From NCBI RefSeq assembly GCF_000209165.1, contig NC_009068.1:2170001-2234000 (forward strand): a stretch of DNA of 64,000 nt, in the 5' to 3' direction. The number at the start of each line of letters is the position of its first letter. Positions within the stretch are counted from its first letter, which is position 1. The notes under the pieces were generated by a model. The model did not search any database. It was not told the DNA's origin and was given only the letters and a program-made list of their open reading frames with translations. The DNA comes from Scheffersomyces stipitis CBS 6054. Taxonomy: Eukaryota; Ascomycota; Pichiomycetes; Serinales; Debaryomycetaceae. Positions 49,738-60,283 of this stretch are shown here, piece after piece. The position numbers and the translations under genes are program-made.

Positions 49738-51601
49738 AATTCCAGCAGACAGAAACACAAGGAAAAATATATGGGCTCGGCCCTCAGGAAATCGGAATAG
49801 CTGGAAGAAGCTACTGATAACTACACACAGACTTACACATTTCAGCTACACCCACATTGATAATGGTATTGTTTTACCGAGCTATGTTGTATTGCTTATC
49901 GAGTCCCACATGGCGATACGAGATAAAGTATAACCGCTAGATACACGAAAAGAGGTGAATAGCTAAGTTACAGATTAGAATATTCGGTGTGTAGAATGTG
50001 TGAATAAAGGCTAGGATTACTTCGGTGCAGACAATAGTGTAGACAATATTGTAGATATTCGTGTAGCAGAGACATGATAAAGTGTAGCAGAGAATAGTTA
50101 GGGTTGAAAGCGTTAGAGTTAAAAGCGTTAGGATTAAAAGTGTGAGAGTTAAAAGTGTAAGAGTTAAAAGTGTAAGTAACAATAGCCACATCGGCCACAA
50201 CGGTTGACAACGACTTCGGAAAGGCTACAGATGTTGCATTTGAGTTTAGTACGAGACGGACGTGTTGGCTAATCTCTTCTTAGACGTTGACCCCGATTGG
50301 TTTAACTAGAATATTCAGCTCTCATACTTTTAGTATGGGTCTCATTGCTACCCAAATACACCTACTGGTTGCTCAAATTGCAGCCTTACATTTGCTACCT
50401 CTCCTAGACCGTTCACACGTGACTTTTACGTCAGTCAAGCTGCATCGATTTCTGCATACAGACCCAACTATCGACGATAATTTTGGCCCAACACCCAAAT
50501 ATAATTGTTGGGGCCTGCAGATAGCTCCGGCCACGCCAAAGGCTGCGAATTTTTTGTTGTGTGTGCGGTATGTGCAGGGGAGTCCGATTTGATGATTTCG
50601 GTTTACCACCAGTTTGTTGGAATCAATAGTTTTATAAAACCAGGCAATTTCCGGCGTGTTTTGAAGTCAAGGAAGTTCTAGCAACGTCGACACTTCTCTG
50701 TCTAGCTTTGTTTTGTACTTGTTTTTTTTGGTGTCTCTCTGTTCATTGCCAATTGTCCAGACTCCCTTTAATCCTCAAGTCTCGTCTGTTTCACTCCATC
50801 ATCTATCAGAATCTCAGCTGTTGGAACCGTACTAATTTTTGTCCACATTCTTAGTCCAGTTTTCCGATCTCCAGTTTTCCACTTCCGTGTTTCCACAGTC
50901 GTTCTGATTACTTTGAAATAGTCGTGTTGTTCTACAACTGCATCGCTATACGTTTTCCTTACCCTACGTGATTCTATTCCCCAGATCCTTACTAGGACTC
51001 TCTCGGTATGTATTTTTTTTTAATTTCCAGATGACTGGTGAAATATTGGGTCGAATCTTGATTCCAACCACTATGCTTGGCTTCTAATTCAATTGAAGCC
51101 ATCTGCAACAAGTTTCGACCAACTTGTTGTACTACCTGCTTTTAATAGTGTTGATTTTTCAGTGGTCGGAATTCTCGAGATGCGAATGACTTCCGGACCG
51201 AGACTCAATTACTCAACAACGAGAACCAACGAGCAACTTCGTCTTTAGAACCCGCTACCATTGTTCCCGATATATAAATGTGTAGTGTGGTTATAATGGT
51301 GATTGCTGGTGGTTGTTTGTTGCAATATCAGTGGTGGTTGAGGTAAGAGTCCATCAAGAATTTTTCAAAAAATCCGAATCCAGAGCGCAACCGGGTCTCG
51401 AGATATTTGTTGTGCCAGGGCCAGTTCCGAGGGATCTATATGGAGATGTTTGAAATATTTCTGACCAAAAGATTATGCTTGTTTTCTTTATGGCTAGCAT
51501 TGGCTCTTTTTCTACAAAATTGTCCAGATTTCCATAGATTCCCTCGGAGTTAGAACCCTCGGCTAGACGTATCCACTCTTAGTCGTTGTGCTTGCTGTTT
51601 T
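49738..51601. other. Intergenic region between VHR1-like gene and ACC1
   Basis: 1.9 kb, with a 15-bp minisatellite (listed separately), a CACGTG at 50416-50421, and long pyrimidine-rich stretches towards ACC1. A GTATGT at 51006 with TTTTTCAG near 51161 could bound a leader intron of about 155 bp, but no good branch point is visible. Frames read across the minisatellite are artefacts of its 15-bp period. Confidence 0.45.
50097..50171. repeat. 15-bp minisatellite, five copies
   Basis: Five tandem 15-bp units of the type GTTAGAGTTAAAAGC, drifting at a few sites, plus a partial sixth. The first unit contains TTAGGG only by chance of sequence. Probably a neutral repeat downstream of the VHR1-like gene. 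Confidence 0.85.
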
Positions 51602-54600
51602 ATGCGATTTCTGGTGCCCTCTCCAGCCAGTACCGCCCCCAGTCATAAATTTCCAGTATTTGTGTATTACTCCTACTTCCATACTAACTCCACACGTAGA
51701 ATCAGTAGTCGTCCTTTCAATTTTGTACATAATCTCCCACCCTATTATACTTGTTCCCACCGTCCATATACAGTCAATCATAGACTCTCATCTGTCTACC
51801 ATTCACACATCAAGCCTTGGTTCAAGTTCATCATGTCAGACACATCCAAAGATTCCTCGCCTGACTACACGTCGTTGCACGAAGGTTTGCCCGAGCACTT
51901 TCGGGGTTTGAACTCGATTCACATCGCCGAACCCTCGAAAGTCGCTGACTTCGTCAAGTCTCACCAGGGACACACCGTTATCACCAAAGTGTTGATTGCC
52001 AACAACGGTATTGCTGCCGTCAAGGAGATCAGATCGGTGAGAAAATGGTCCTATGAGACCTTTGGCGACGAAAAAGCCGTCCAGTTCACCGTGATGGCCA
52101 CTCCCGAAGATTTGGAAGCCAATGCTGAGTACATTCGTATGGCCGACCAGTTCATTGAGGTTCCCGGTGGAACCAACAACAACAACTACGCCAATGTCGA
52201 CTTGATTGTTGACATTGCCGAAAGAACCAACGTCCACGCCGTTTGGGCTGGTTGGGGTCACGCATCGGAAAACCCACTTTTGCCTGAGAAGTTGGCTGCT
52301 TCGGCTAAGAAGATTGTCTTCATTGGTCCTCCAGGTTCGGCCATGAGATCACTTGGTGATAAGATCTCCTCCACCATCGTAGCTCAACACGCCGAAGTGC
52401 CATGTATTCCTTGGTCTGGTACCGGTGTTAAGGAGGTGAATATCGATCCCGAAACCAACTTAGTCTCTGTCTCTGACGAAGTTTACCAGAAGGGTTTGTG
52501 TACTTCTCCTGAAGACGGTTTGATAAAGGCTAGAGAAATCGGCTTTCCGGTCATGATCAAGGCATCTGAAGGTGGTGGAGGTAAGGGTATTAGAAAGGTT
52601 GACAACGAAGACAACTTCCTTGCCCTCTACAGTCAAGCGGCTAACGAAATACCTGGTTCTCCCATCTTCATCATGAAGTTGGCTGGCGATGCCAGACATT
52701 TGGAAGTGCAGTTGTTGGCTGATCAGTACGGTACAAACATCTCCTTGTTCGGAAGAGACTGTTCGGTACAAAGAAGACATCAAAAGATCATCGAAGAAGC
52801 TCCTGTAACCATTGCTAACAAGGATACTTTCCACCAAATGGAAAATGCTGCCGTTAGATTGGGTAAGTTGGTCGGGTATGTTTCCGCTGGTACAGTCGAA
52901 TATCTTTACTCCCACGCTGAAGACAAGTTTTACTTCTTGGAACTTAACCCAAGATTGCAAGTTGAACATCCAACCACTGAAATGGTCACTGGTGTCAACT
53001 TACCAGCTGCTCAATTGCAAATTGCTATGGGTATCCCTATGCACAGAATCAGAGATATCAGAACCTTCTACGGTGTGGACCCTCACACTGCCACTGACAT
53101 CGACTTTGAGTTCAGCACTGAAACCTCGTTGATAACTCAAAGAAGGCCGGTTCCAAAAGGCCATACTACTGCCTGTCGTATCACCTCGGAGGATCCAGGT
53201 GAAGGCTTTAAGCCATCAGGCGGTACTTTGCACGATTTGAATTTCAGATCCTCTTCCAATGTTTGGGGTTACTTCTCGGTCAGTAACCAGTCTTCCATCC
53301 ACTCTTTCTCCGACTCCCAATTCGGACACATCTTCGCCTTTGGTGAGAACCGTCAAGCTTCCAGAAAGCACATGGTAGTTGCTTTGAAGGAATTAAGTAT
53401 TAGAGGTGATTTTAGAACCACCGTTGAATACTTGATCAAGTTGTTGGAAACTCCAGATTTCGAAGACAACACTATTACTACTGGTTGGTTGGATGAGTTG
53501 ATCAGCAAGAAATTGACAGCTGAAAGACCTGATCCGCTTATCGCTGTTGTCTGTGGTGCTGCTACCAAAGCCTACATTCAATCTGAAGATGAAAAGAGAG
53601 AATACATTCAATCCTTGGAAAAGGGCCAAGTTCCAAACAAGAACTTATTGAAGACCATTTTCCCTGTTGAATTCATCTATGAAGGTCAAAGATACAAGTT
53701 CACTGCTACAAAGTCCTCTGCTGACAACTACACCTTGTTCTTGAACGGTACGAGAGGTATTGTTGGAGTTCGTCAATTATCTGACGGTGGATTGTTGGTT
53801 AATATTGGTGGTAAGTCTCATTCCGTATACTGGAAGGAAGAAGCCGCTGCCACAAGATTGTCAGTTGACGGTAAGACATGTTTGCTTGAGGTCGAGAATG
53901 ACCCAACTCAATTGAGAACTCCTTCTCCAGGTAAGTTAGTCAAGTATTTGGTTGAAAGCGGTGAAACGGTTGTTGCTGGTCAACCATATGCTGAGGTTGA
54001 AGTCATGAAGATGTGCATGCCATTGATTACCCAAGAAAATGGTGTTGTTCAATTGATCAAGCAACCAGGCTCTACTGTTAGTGCTGGTGACATCTTGGCT
54101 ATCTTGGCCCTAGAAGATCCATCAAAGGTTAAGCATGCTAAGCCTTTCGAAGGAACTTTACCTGAAATGGGTGAACCAAACGTTCAAGGAACCAAGCCTG
54201 CCCACAAGTTCAGCCAATACGCTTCTATTTTGAGGAACATTTTAGCCGGTTACGATAACCAAGTTATCTTAAACTCCACTTTGAAGAACTTGATCGAAGT
54301 CTTGCAGGACAGAGAATTACCTTACTCTGAATGGGCTGTTCACATTTCTGCCTTGCACTCCAGATTACCTCCTAAGTTGAATGAGTCCTTGACTGCCTTG
54401 ATTGACAGAACTTGTTCTAGACAAGCTGATTTCCCAGCTCGTCAAATTTTGAAGCAAATTCAAAAGGTTGCCAATGAACCAACTACCGATTCCTTATTTA
54501 AAGACGTGGTTGCTCCTTTGGTTGAAATTGCAACCCGATATGAAGACGGCTTGGTCGAACACGAGTACAATTTCTTTGCAGGCTTGATAAAAGAGTACTT

Positions 54601-57600
54601 CGAAGTAGAAAGCTTGTTCTCTGGTAGAAATGTCAGAGAAGATGACGTTGTCTTGAAATTAAGAGACGAAAATAAGACAGACTTGAGCAAGGTCATTGCT
54701 GTCTGCTTGTCGCACTCCAGGGTCAGCGCCAAGAACAACTTGGTTTTGGCAATCTTGGAGGCTTATCAACCAGTATTGCAATCATCCTCCAGTGCTGCTG
54801 CATCTATTAAACAATCTTTGAGACAGGTTGTTGAATTGGATACTAGAGGCACAGCTAAAGTTGCCTTGAAGGCCAGAGAAATCTTGATTCAGTGTTCTTT
54901 GCCTTCCATTCAAGAAAGGTCTGACCAATTGGAACACATTTTGAGATCTGCTGTCTTGGAAACCTCTTATGGTGAGATTTATGCAAAGCACAGAGAACCT
55001 AAGTTGGAAATCATCCAGGAAGTTGTTGACTCTAAGCATACTGTGTTCGATGTGTTGTCTCAATTCTTGGTCAACGCTGATGAATGGGTTTCCATTGCCG
55101 CTGCTGAAGTCTACGTCAGACGTTCTTACAGGGCCTACTCTTTGGGGCCAATTAATTACCACTTCCACGATAGATTGCCAATCATTGAATGGAAGTTCCA
55201 ATTGCCAAGCATGGCTGCTTCTGAATACAATTCTGTTCAACCAACCAAGGGCGATTCTTCTCAGCCACAAATGAACAGAGCTGCCTCTGTTTCAGACTTA
55301 TCTTTCGTTATCGATTCCAAGTCTGACTTGAAGACTAGAACGGGTATCTTGGTTCCAGCTAAGCATTTGGATGATGTTGATGAAATGCTTGCTGCTGCTT
55401 TGGAAAAGGTCCAACCTTCTGATGCTATCAGCTTCCGTACCTCTGGTGCTAACCAGCCAGGTTTGATGAACGTTGTCAACGTTGTTGTTACTGACATTGA
55501 TGGTTACGACAATGAAGAAGAAGTCTTAAACAGAGTTCAAGAAATTCTTGATGAATTCAGAGAAGACCTAAATGCTGCTGCAGTTCGTCGTATCACATTT
55601 GTCTTCGCTCACAAAGTCGGTACTTACCCAAAGTATTACACTTTCAACGCCCCAGAATACACCGAAAACAAGGTTATTCGTCACATCGAACCAGCCTTGG
55701 CTTTCCAATTGGAATTAGGAAGATTAGTAAACTTTGACATCAAGCCAATTTTTACCGACAACAGAAACATTCACGTTTACGAAGCCGTTGGTAAGAATGC
55801 TCCAGCTGATAAGAGATTCTTTACTAGAGGCATCATCAGAACTGGTGTTATTCGTGACGAAATCAGCATTAGTGAATACTTAATTGCCGAATCAAATCGT
55901 TTGATGTCCGATATTTTGGACACTCTTGAAGTCATTGACACCTCTAACTCTGATTTGAACCACATCTTCATCAACTTTTCCAACGTATTCAATGTTCAAC
56001 CTGAGGATGTTGAAGCAGCCTTCGGGTCTTTCTTGGAAAGATTTGGTAGAAGATTGTGGAGATTGCGTGTTACCAGTGCTGAAATTCGTATTGTTTGTTC
56101 TGATAAGAGCGGTATTTCATTCCCATTGCGTGCCATAATCAACAACGTTTCTGGTTATGTTGTCAAGTCCGAATTGTACATGGAAGTCAAGAACACCAAG
56201 GGTGACTGGGTTTTCAAATCCATTGGTCATCCCGGTTCCATGCACTTGAGATCAATCTCTACTCCATACCCAGCTAAGGAATCCTTGCAACCAAAACGTT
56301 ACAAGGCCCATCTTATGGGTACGACTTATCTCTACGATTTTCCAGAATTGTTCCGTCAAGCAGTTCTTTCTCAATGGAAGAAATATGCTAAATCCAAGAT
56401 TCCTAAGGATGTTTTCACATCTTTAGAATTGATCAATGACGAAAATGGTAAGTTGACCGCTGTTGAAAGAGAACCAGGCTCGAACAAAATCGGTATGGTT
56501 GGTTTCCAGGTCACAGCTAAGACTCCAGAATATCCACGTGGTCGTCAATTCATTATAATTGCCAATGATATCACCCACAAGATTGGTTCATTCGGTCCAG
56601 AAGAAGATGGATACTTCAACAAGTGTACTGAATTGGCCAGAGAATTGGGAATCCCAAGAATCTACCTTTCTGCTAACGCTGGAGCTAGACTTGGTATTGC
56701 CGACGAATTGGTTCCTTTATTCAAGGTTGCTTGGAATGTTGAGGGTCAACCAGAAAAGGGTTTCAAGTATTTATACTTGTCTCCCGAAGACAGAAAATCA
56801 ATTGATGAAGCTGGCAAAGCTGATACTGTAGAAACTGAGAGAATCGTTGAAGAAGGTCAAGAACGTCATGTTATCAAGGCTATCATTGGTGCTGAAAATG
56901 GTTTGGGTGTCGAATGTCTTAGAGGTTCCGGTTTAATTGCCGGTGCTACCTCGAGAGCATACAAGGATATCTTCACTATTACTTTGGTCACCTGTAGATC
57001 CGTTGGTATTGGTGCTTACTTAGTGAGATTGGGCCAAAGAGCTATTCAAATCGAGGGCCAACCAATCATCTTGACTGGTGCTCCAGCTATCAACAAGTTG
57101 TTGGGTAGAGAAGTTTACTCCTCTAACTTGCAATTGGGTGGTACCCAAATTATGTACCAAAACGGTGTCTCTCACTTGACTGCTACAGATGACTTGGCTG
57201 GTGTGGAAAAGATAATTGAGTGGTTGTCTTATATTCCAGCCAAGCGCGGTATGCCTGTTCCAATCTTGGAATCTGAAGACCCATGGAACAGAGACATTGA
57301 ATACTATCCACCAAGGAGTGAGCCATACGACGTTCGTTGGATGATCCAAGGTCGTACCTTGGACAACGGCGAATTTGAATCTGGTTTGTTTGATAAGGAT
57401 TCCTTCCAGGAAACCTTATCTGGTTGGGCTAAGGGTGTTGTTGTTGGTCGTGGTCGTTTGGGTGGTATTCCAATTGGTATCATTGGTGTTGAAACTAGAA
57501 CTGTTGACAACTTGTTCCCTGCTGATCCAGCTAACGCTGACTCTGCTGAAATGTTGATTCAAGAAGCTGGTCAAGTTTGGTACCCTAACTCTGCTTTTAA

Positions 57601-58507
57601 AACTGCTCAAGCAATCAACGACTTCAACAACGGTGAACAATTGCCATTGATGATCTTGGCAAACTGGAGAGGTTTCTCCGGTGGTCAAAGAGATATGTAT
57701 AATGAAGTTCTTAAGTACGGTTCTTTCATTGTTGATGCCTTGGTTGATTTCAAGCAACCAATCTTCACTTACATTCCACCAACTGGTGAATTGAGAGGCG
57801 GTTCTTGGGTCGTTGTTGACCCAACCATCAACGAAGAAATGATGGAAATGTATGCCGACGTTGACTCTAGAGCAGGTGTCTTGGAACCAGAAGGTATGGT
57901 CAGTATCAAGTACAGACGTGATAAGTTGTTGAGTACGATGCAGAGATTGGATCCAACTTATGCTGAATTGAAGAAGAAGTTGAATGATACCAGTTTGTCT
58001 GCTGAAGAACACTCTCAAATCTCTGCTAAGGTTGTTGCTAGAGAAAAGGCATTATTGCCAATTTACCAACAAGTTTCTGTTCAATTTGCTGACTTACATG
58101 ATAGGTCTGGTCGTATGTTAGCCAAGGGAGTCATTAAGAAGGAAATCAAGTGGGTTGATGCTAGAAGATTCTTCTTTTGGCGTTTGCGTCGTCGTTTGAA
58201 CGAAGAATATGTCTTGAGGCTTATTGGTGAACAAGTTAAGAACGCCAGCAAGTTGGAAAAGGTTGCCAGATTGAAGAGCTGGATGCCAACTGTTGACTAT
58301 GATGACGACGAAGCTGTCAGCACCTGGATTGAAGATCATCATACCAAGTTGCAAAAGAGAATTGAAGAGTTGAAGCAGGAATCTACTCGTCAAAATATCA
58401 ACAAGTTGGTGCATGACGATCCTGAAAACGGTATCGCTGCTTTGAAGGACTTAATCAGTTCTTTGCCTGATGATGAAAAGGCTGAATTCTTGAAATCGCT
58501 TAAATGA
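51602..58507 (+). CDS. ACC1: Acetyl-CoA carboxylase
   Basis: 2301 residues from the first ATG (51602), or 2224 from the ATG at 51833 (residue 78), which is close to the yeast Acc1 length of 2233. It carboxylates acetyl-CoA to malonyl-CoA for fatty-acid synthesis. Biotin carboxylase starts near KVLIANNGIAAVKEIRS, with KASEGGGGKGIRKV, RDCSVQRRHQKIIEE and ELNPRLQVEHPTTEMV. The biotin lysine is in EVMKM (Lys803 long form, Lys726 short form, near yeast 735). The central region is followed by the carboxyltransferase halves (ISANAGARLGIA-type LSANAGARLGI and GRGRLGGIPIGIIGVETR). The 77 residues before Met78 contain no Asp or Glu and several Arg, Lys and His, so they could be a mitochondrial presequence. 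The codons are strongly biased, as for a highly expressed gene. Confidence 0.97.
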   Translation: MRFLVPSPASTAPSHKFPVFVYYSYFHTNSTRRISSRPFNFVHNLPPYYTCSHRPYTVNHRLSSVYHSHIKPWFKFIMSDTSKDSSPDYTSLHEGLPEHFRGLNSIHIAEPSKVADFVKSHQGHTVITKVLIANNGIAAVKEIRSVRKWSYETFGDEKAVQFTVMATPEDLEANAEYIRMADQFIEVPGGTNNNNYANVDLIVDIAERTNVHAVWAGWGHASENPLLPEKLAASAKKIVFIGPPGSAMRSLGDKISSTIVAQHAEVPCIPWSGTGVKEVNIDPETNLVSVSDEVYQKGLCTSPEDGLIKAREIGFPVMIKASEGGGGKGIRKVDNEDNFLALYSQAANEIPGSPIFIMKLAGDARHLEVQLLADQYGTNISLFGRDCSVQRRHQKIIEEAPVTIANKDTFHQMENAAVRLGKLVGYVSAGTVEYLYSHAEDKFYFLELNPRLQVEHPTTEMVTGVNLPAAQLQIAMGIPMHRIRDIRTFYGVDPHTATDIDFEFSTETSLITQRRPVPKGHTTACRITSEDPGEGFKPSGGTLHDLNFRSSSNVWGYFSVSNQSSIHSFSDSQFGHIFAFGENRQASRKHMVVALKELSIRGDFRTTVEYLIKLLETPDFEDNTITTGWLDELISKKLTAERPDPLIAVVCGAATKAYIQSEDEKREYIQSLEKGQVPNKNLLKTIFPVEFIYEGQRYKFTATKSSADNYTLFLNGTRGIVGVRQLSDGGLLVNIGGKSHSVYWKEEAAATRLSVDGKTCLLEVENDPTQLRTPSPGKLVKYLVESGETVVAGQPYAEVEVMKMCMPLITQENGVVQLIKQPGSTVSAGDILAILALEDPSKVKHAKPFEGTLPEMGEPNVQGTKPAHKFSQYASILRNILAGYDNQVILNSTLKNLIEVLQDRELPYSEWAVHISALHSRLPPKLNESLTALIDRTCSRQADFPARQILKQIQKVANEPTTDSLFKDVVAPLVEIATRYEDGLVEHEYNFFAGLIKEYFEVESLFSGRNVREDDVVLKLRDENKTDLSKVIAVCLSHSRVSAKNNLVLAILEAYQPVLQSSSSAAASIKQSLRQVVELDTRGTAKVALKAREILIQCSLPSIQERSDQLEHILRSAVLETSYGEIYAKHREPKLEIIQEVVDSKHTVFDVLSQFLVNADEWVSIAAAEVYVRRSYRAYSLGPINYHFHDRLPIIEWKFQLPSMAASEYNSVQPTKGDSSQPQMNRAASVSDLSFVIDSKSDLKTRTGILVPAKHLDDVDEMLAAALEKVQPSDAISFRTSGANQPGLMNVVNVVVTDIDGYDNEEEVLNRVQEILDEFREDLNAAAVRRITFVFAHKVGTYPKYYTFNAPEYTENKVIRHIEPALAFQLELGRLVNFDIKPIFTDNRNIHVYEAVGKNAPADKRFFTRGIIRTGVIRDEISISEYLIAESNRLMSDILDTLEVIDTSNSDLNHIFINFSNVFNVQPEDVEAAFGSFLERFGRRLWRLRVTSAEIRIVCSDKSGISFPLRAIINNVSGYVVKSELYMEVKNTKGDWVFKSIGHPGSMHLRSISTPYPAKESLQPKRYKAHLMGTTYLYDFPELFRQAVLSQWKKYAKSKIPKDVFTSLELINDENGKLTAVEREPGSNKIGMVGFQVTAKTPEYPRGRQFIIIANDITHKIGSFGPEEDGYFNKCTELARELGIPRIYLSANAGARLGIADELVPLFKVAWNVEGQPEKGFKYLYLSPEDRKSIDEAGKADTVETERIVEEGQERHVIKAIIGAENGLGVECLRGSGLIAGATSRAYKDIFTITLVTCRSVGIGAYLVRLGQRAIQIEGQPIILTGAPAINKLLGREVYSSNLQLGGTQIMYQNGVSHLTATDDLAGVEKIIEWLSYIPAKRGMPVPILESEDPWNRDIEYYPPRSEPYDVRWMIQGRTLDNGEFESGLFDKDSFQETLSGWAKGVVVGRGRLGGIPIGIIGVETRTVDNLFPADPANADSAEMLIQEAGQVWYPNSAFKTAQAINDFNNGEQLPLMILANWRGFSGGQRDMYNEVLKYGSFIVDALVDFKQPIFTYIPPTGELRGGSWVVVDPTINEEMMEMYADVDSRAGVLEPEGMVSIKYRRDKLLSTMQRLDPTYAELKKKLNDTSLSAEEHSQISAKVVAREKALLPIYQQVSVQFADLHDRSGRMLAKGVIKKEIKWVDARRFFFWRLRRRLNEEYVLRLIGEQVKNASKLEKVARLKSWMPTVDYDDDEAVSTWIEDHHTKLQKRIEELKQESTRQNINKLVHDDPENGIAALKDLISSLPDDEKAEFLKSLK

Positions 58508-58615
58508 ACATTATTTTCTAATAATTTATTCACTACTTTATGTTACTTTTTATAATCTTTTTGTATATTAATGGAAAACTGGAAACTTTTAACATTTTTA
58601 CTTTTGTACGTGGTC

Positions 58616-58680
58616 GCTACGAAAGAATGGCTGCGAAAAAAAAGTTTTGTAATCTTTCTTCTTCGTAGCAAAGATTACAA
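58616..58680 (+). other. Nested inverted repeats before the protease gene
   Basis: TTGTAATCTTT (58647-58657) and AAAGATTACAA (58670-58680) form a perfect 11-bp inverted repeat with a 12-base loop, ending 7 bases before the protease ATG. The loop contains TTCGTAGC (58662-58669), complementary to GCTACGAA at 58616-58623. The two pairings together could make a pseudoknot, or compete. It may act in the mRNA leader of the protease or at the ACC1 3' end. Confidence 0.7.
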
Positions 58681-58687
58681 CTAGCCT

Positions 58688-59896
58688 ATGTACATAACAA
58701 TGTTATTCACTAAGTTGTTGTTCATACTTGCTTTCTACTTCAACTTCATACACGCCGAAAACTACTTGATCTCGTTGAAGAACAATGAGAGTTTAGAGGC
58801 ATTCTTCAAATATGATATTCTCAGACCAGCTACTGAACAAGTGAGGGCGCTTCTTACCAATTCATTCTCAATCGGCAATTTCACTGGGTTTGTTGGGGAC
58901 TTCTCCAAAACCAACCTTGAGAGACTCAAAAGATGTCCCTTAGTGAACGAGATCACACCAGATGTGATATTTAAGGCTTATGGAACTACTACTCAAGAGC
59001 AAGCCCCAAGACACCTCGCTCGTCTCTCCAGCAAAAAGAAGCTCAAGTCAGGAAAAAGCTACCAATATGTTTACAATGACGACTATACTGGATCTGGGGT
59101 GTATGCCTATGTGTTAGATTCTGGTGTTGCTATTGGTCACCCTGAGTTCCAAGGTAGGGCTCGGTTTGGCAAAGACTTCACCAGCCAAGGCTCTGGTGAT
59201 TCTAATGGGCATGGAACACACGTTGCTGGTATTATAGGTTCTTCTACTTATGGGGTATCCAAGAATGTAGAGATTATAGAAGTCAAAGTATTGGATAGTC
59301 TGGGCTCGGGTTCTCTCAGTACAATTATCTCAGCGCTAGAGTTCTCTGTGAACCATAGAAAAAGAAGTGGAAAGATGGGAGTAGCCAATCTTTCATTGGG
59401 GTCGTTTAGAAATGGAGTCTTGAACAGTGCAATCAATGCTGCTGCAGATACCGGTCTAGTTGTGATAGTTGCAGCTGGAAATTCCAATATCAATGCCTGC
59501 TTATCTAGTCCAGCTAGTGCTGAAGGTGCAATTACTGTTGGAGCTATAGACGACTACAACGATTCTTTGGCATCTTTCTCTAATTGGGGGGAGTGCGTTG
59601 ATATTTTTGCCAGTGGAGCCTATGTTAAGAGTGTGAATGCTGCAGACTATAATAATCCAGAGACTCTCTCAGGCACTTCCATGGCATCTCCTGCCGTCTG
59701 TGGACTCGCTGCAAATCTACTTAGTGAAGGGGTCCCTCCCCACAAGATCAAGAGCAAGCTTCTTAGCCTATCACTCAAGGACCAGATCAAAAGATCTTCC
59801 TTGTTCCTCAGAAGAGGCACTCCAAACAGAATAGCTTATAATGGAATTGATGACGAATACAGGGATGACACGGACTCCGACTCCGACGATGATTAG
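58688..59896 (+). CDS. Subtilisin-type serine protease (proteinase K family)
   Basis: 402 residues, secretory. A signal peptide (MLFTKLLFILAFYFNFIHAE, from the second ATG at 58700) is followed by an I9-type propeptide (YLISLKNNES...) and the S8 catalytic domain. The triad is complete: Asp144 in YVLDSGVAI, His178 in SNGHGTHVAGI and Ser331 in LSGTSMASPAVCG; the oxyanion asparagine is in VIVAAGNSNIN. It resembles yeast Prb1, Ysp3 and Rrt12 rather than kexin. The C-terminus is a short acidic tail (DDEYRDDTDSDSDDD) with no GPI signal, so it is probably a vacuolar or secreted soluble enzyme. Which of Ysp3 or Rrt12 is the ortholog cannot be said by eye. A hairpin lies directly before the start. Confidence 0.92.
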   Translation: MYITMLFTKLLFILAFYFNFIHAENYLISLKNNESLEAFFKYDILRPATEQVRALLTNSFSIGNFTGFVGDFSKTNLERLKRCPLVNEITPDVIFKAYGTTTQEQAPRHLARLSSKKKLKSGKSYQYVYNDDYTGSGVYAYVLDSGVAIGHPEFQGRARFGKDFTSQGSGDSNGHGTHVAGIIGSSTYGVSKNVEIIEVKVLDSLGSGSLSTIISALEFSVNHRKRSGKMGVANLSLGSFRNGVLNSAINAAADTGLVVIVAAGNSNINACLSSPASAEGAITVGAIDDYNDSLASFSNWGECVDIFASGAYVKSVNAADYNNPETLSGTSMASPAVCGLAANLLSEGVPPHKIKSKLLSLSLKDQIKRSSLFLRRGTPNRIAYNGIDDEYRDDTDSDSDDD

Positions 59897-60283
59897 AAAC
59901 TAGAATCCTCCACTATGTATATACCATAGAAAACTTAGAATACACAAAATTTTTGAAGAATACTATAAAAAACACTACAGACGAAACTACGGAGCTTCTA
60001 GTGCATATAACTAGATTACAGTTAAAGGGTATTGCGCTACTGTTAATTATAGCATTTAGAATTGTATCTCAAATATGACTGCAAAAAATTCTAAATTATA
60101 TAAAGCATGTATTTCGCACTATTTTGAGTTTGTATTTTTGCTCCCTCTACAAGCGGTTACCAGGCTCAATAGCTCGATCTGGATAAAAACCTATAGCACC
60201 AGCTCTGTATTCTCAATATAGTTGAGCAATAGCAAGCTTGTTGTGTGTCTGCCGTTGAAAACTATCCGATACTACAGGTTATA
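59897..60283. other. Intergenic region between protease and glucan synthase
   Basis: 387 bp, AT-rich, holding the FKS-family promoter. No definite element and no hidden gene were found. Confidence 0.5.

Noticed and set aside
50097..50111. Telomere-like TTAGGG unit
   Set aside because: It occurs once, in a drifting 15-bp repeat in a gene-rich region.
49937..50210. Minus-strand frames rich in LTLLTL
   Set aside because: They are read across a 15-bp minisatellite, whose period is a multiple of three, so long frames arise by chance.
51006..51161. Leader intron before ACC1
   Set aside because: A GTATGT donor and TTTTTCAG acceptor are present, but no convincing branch point was found.
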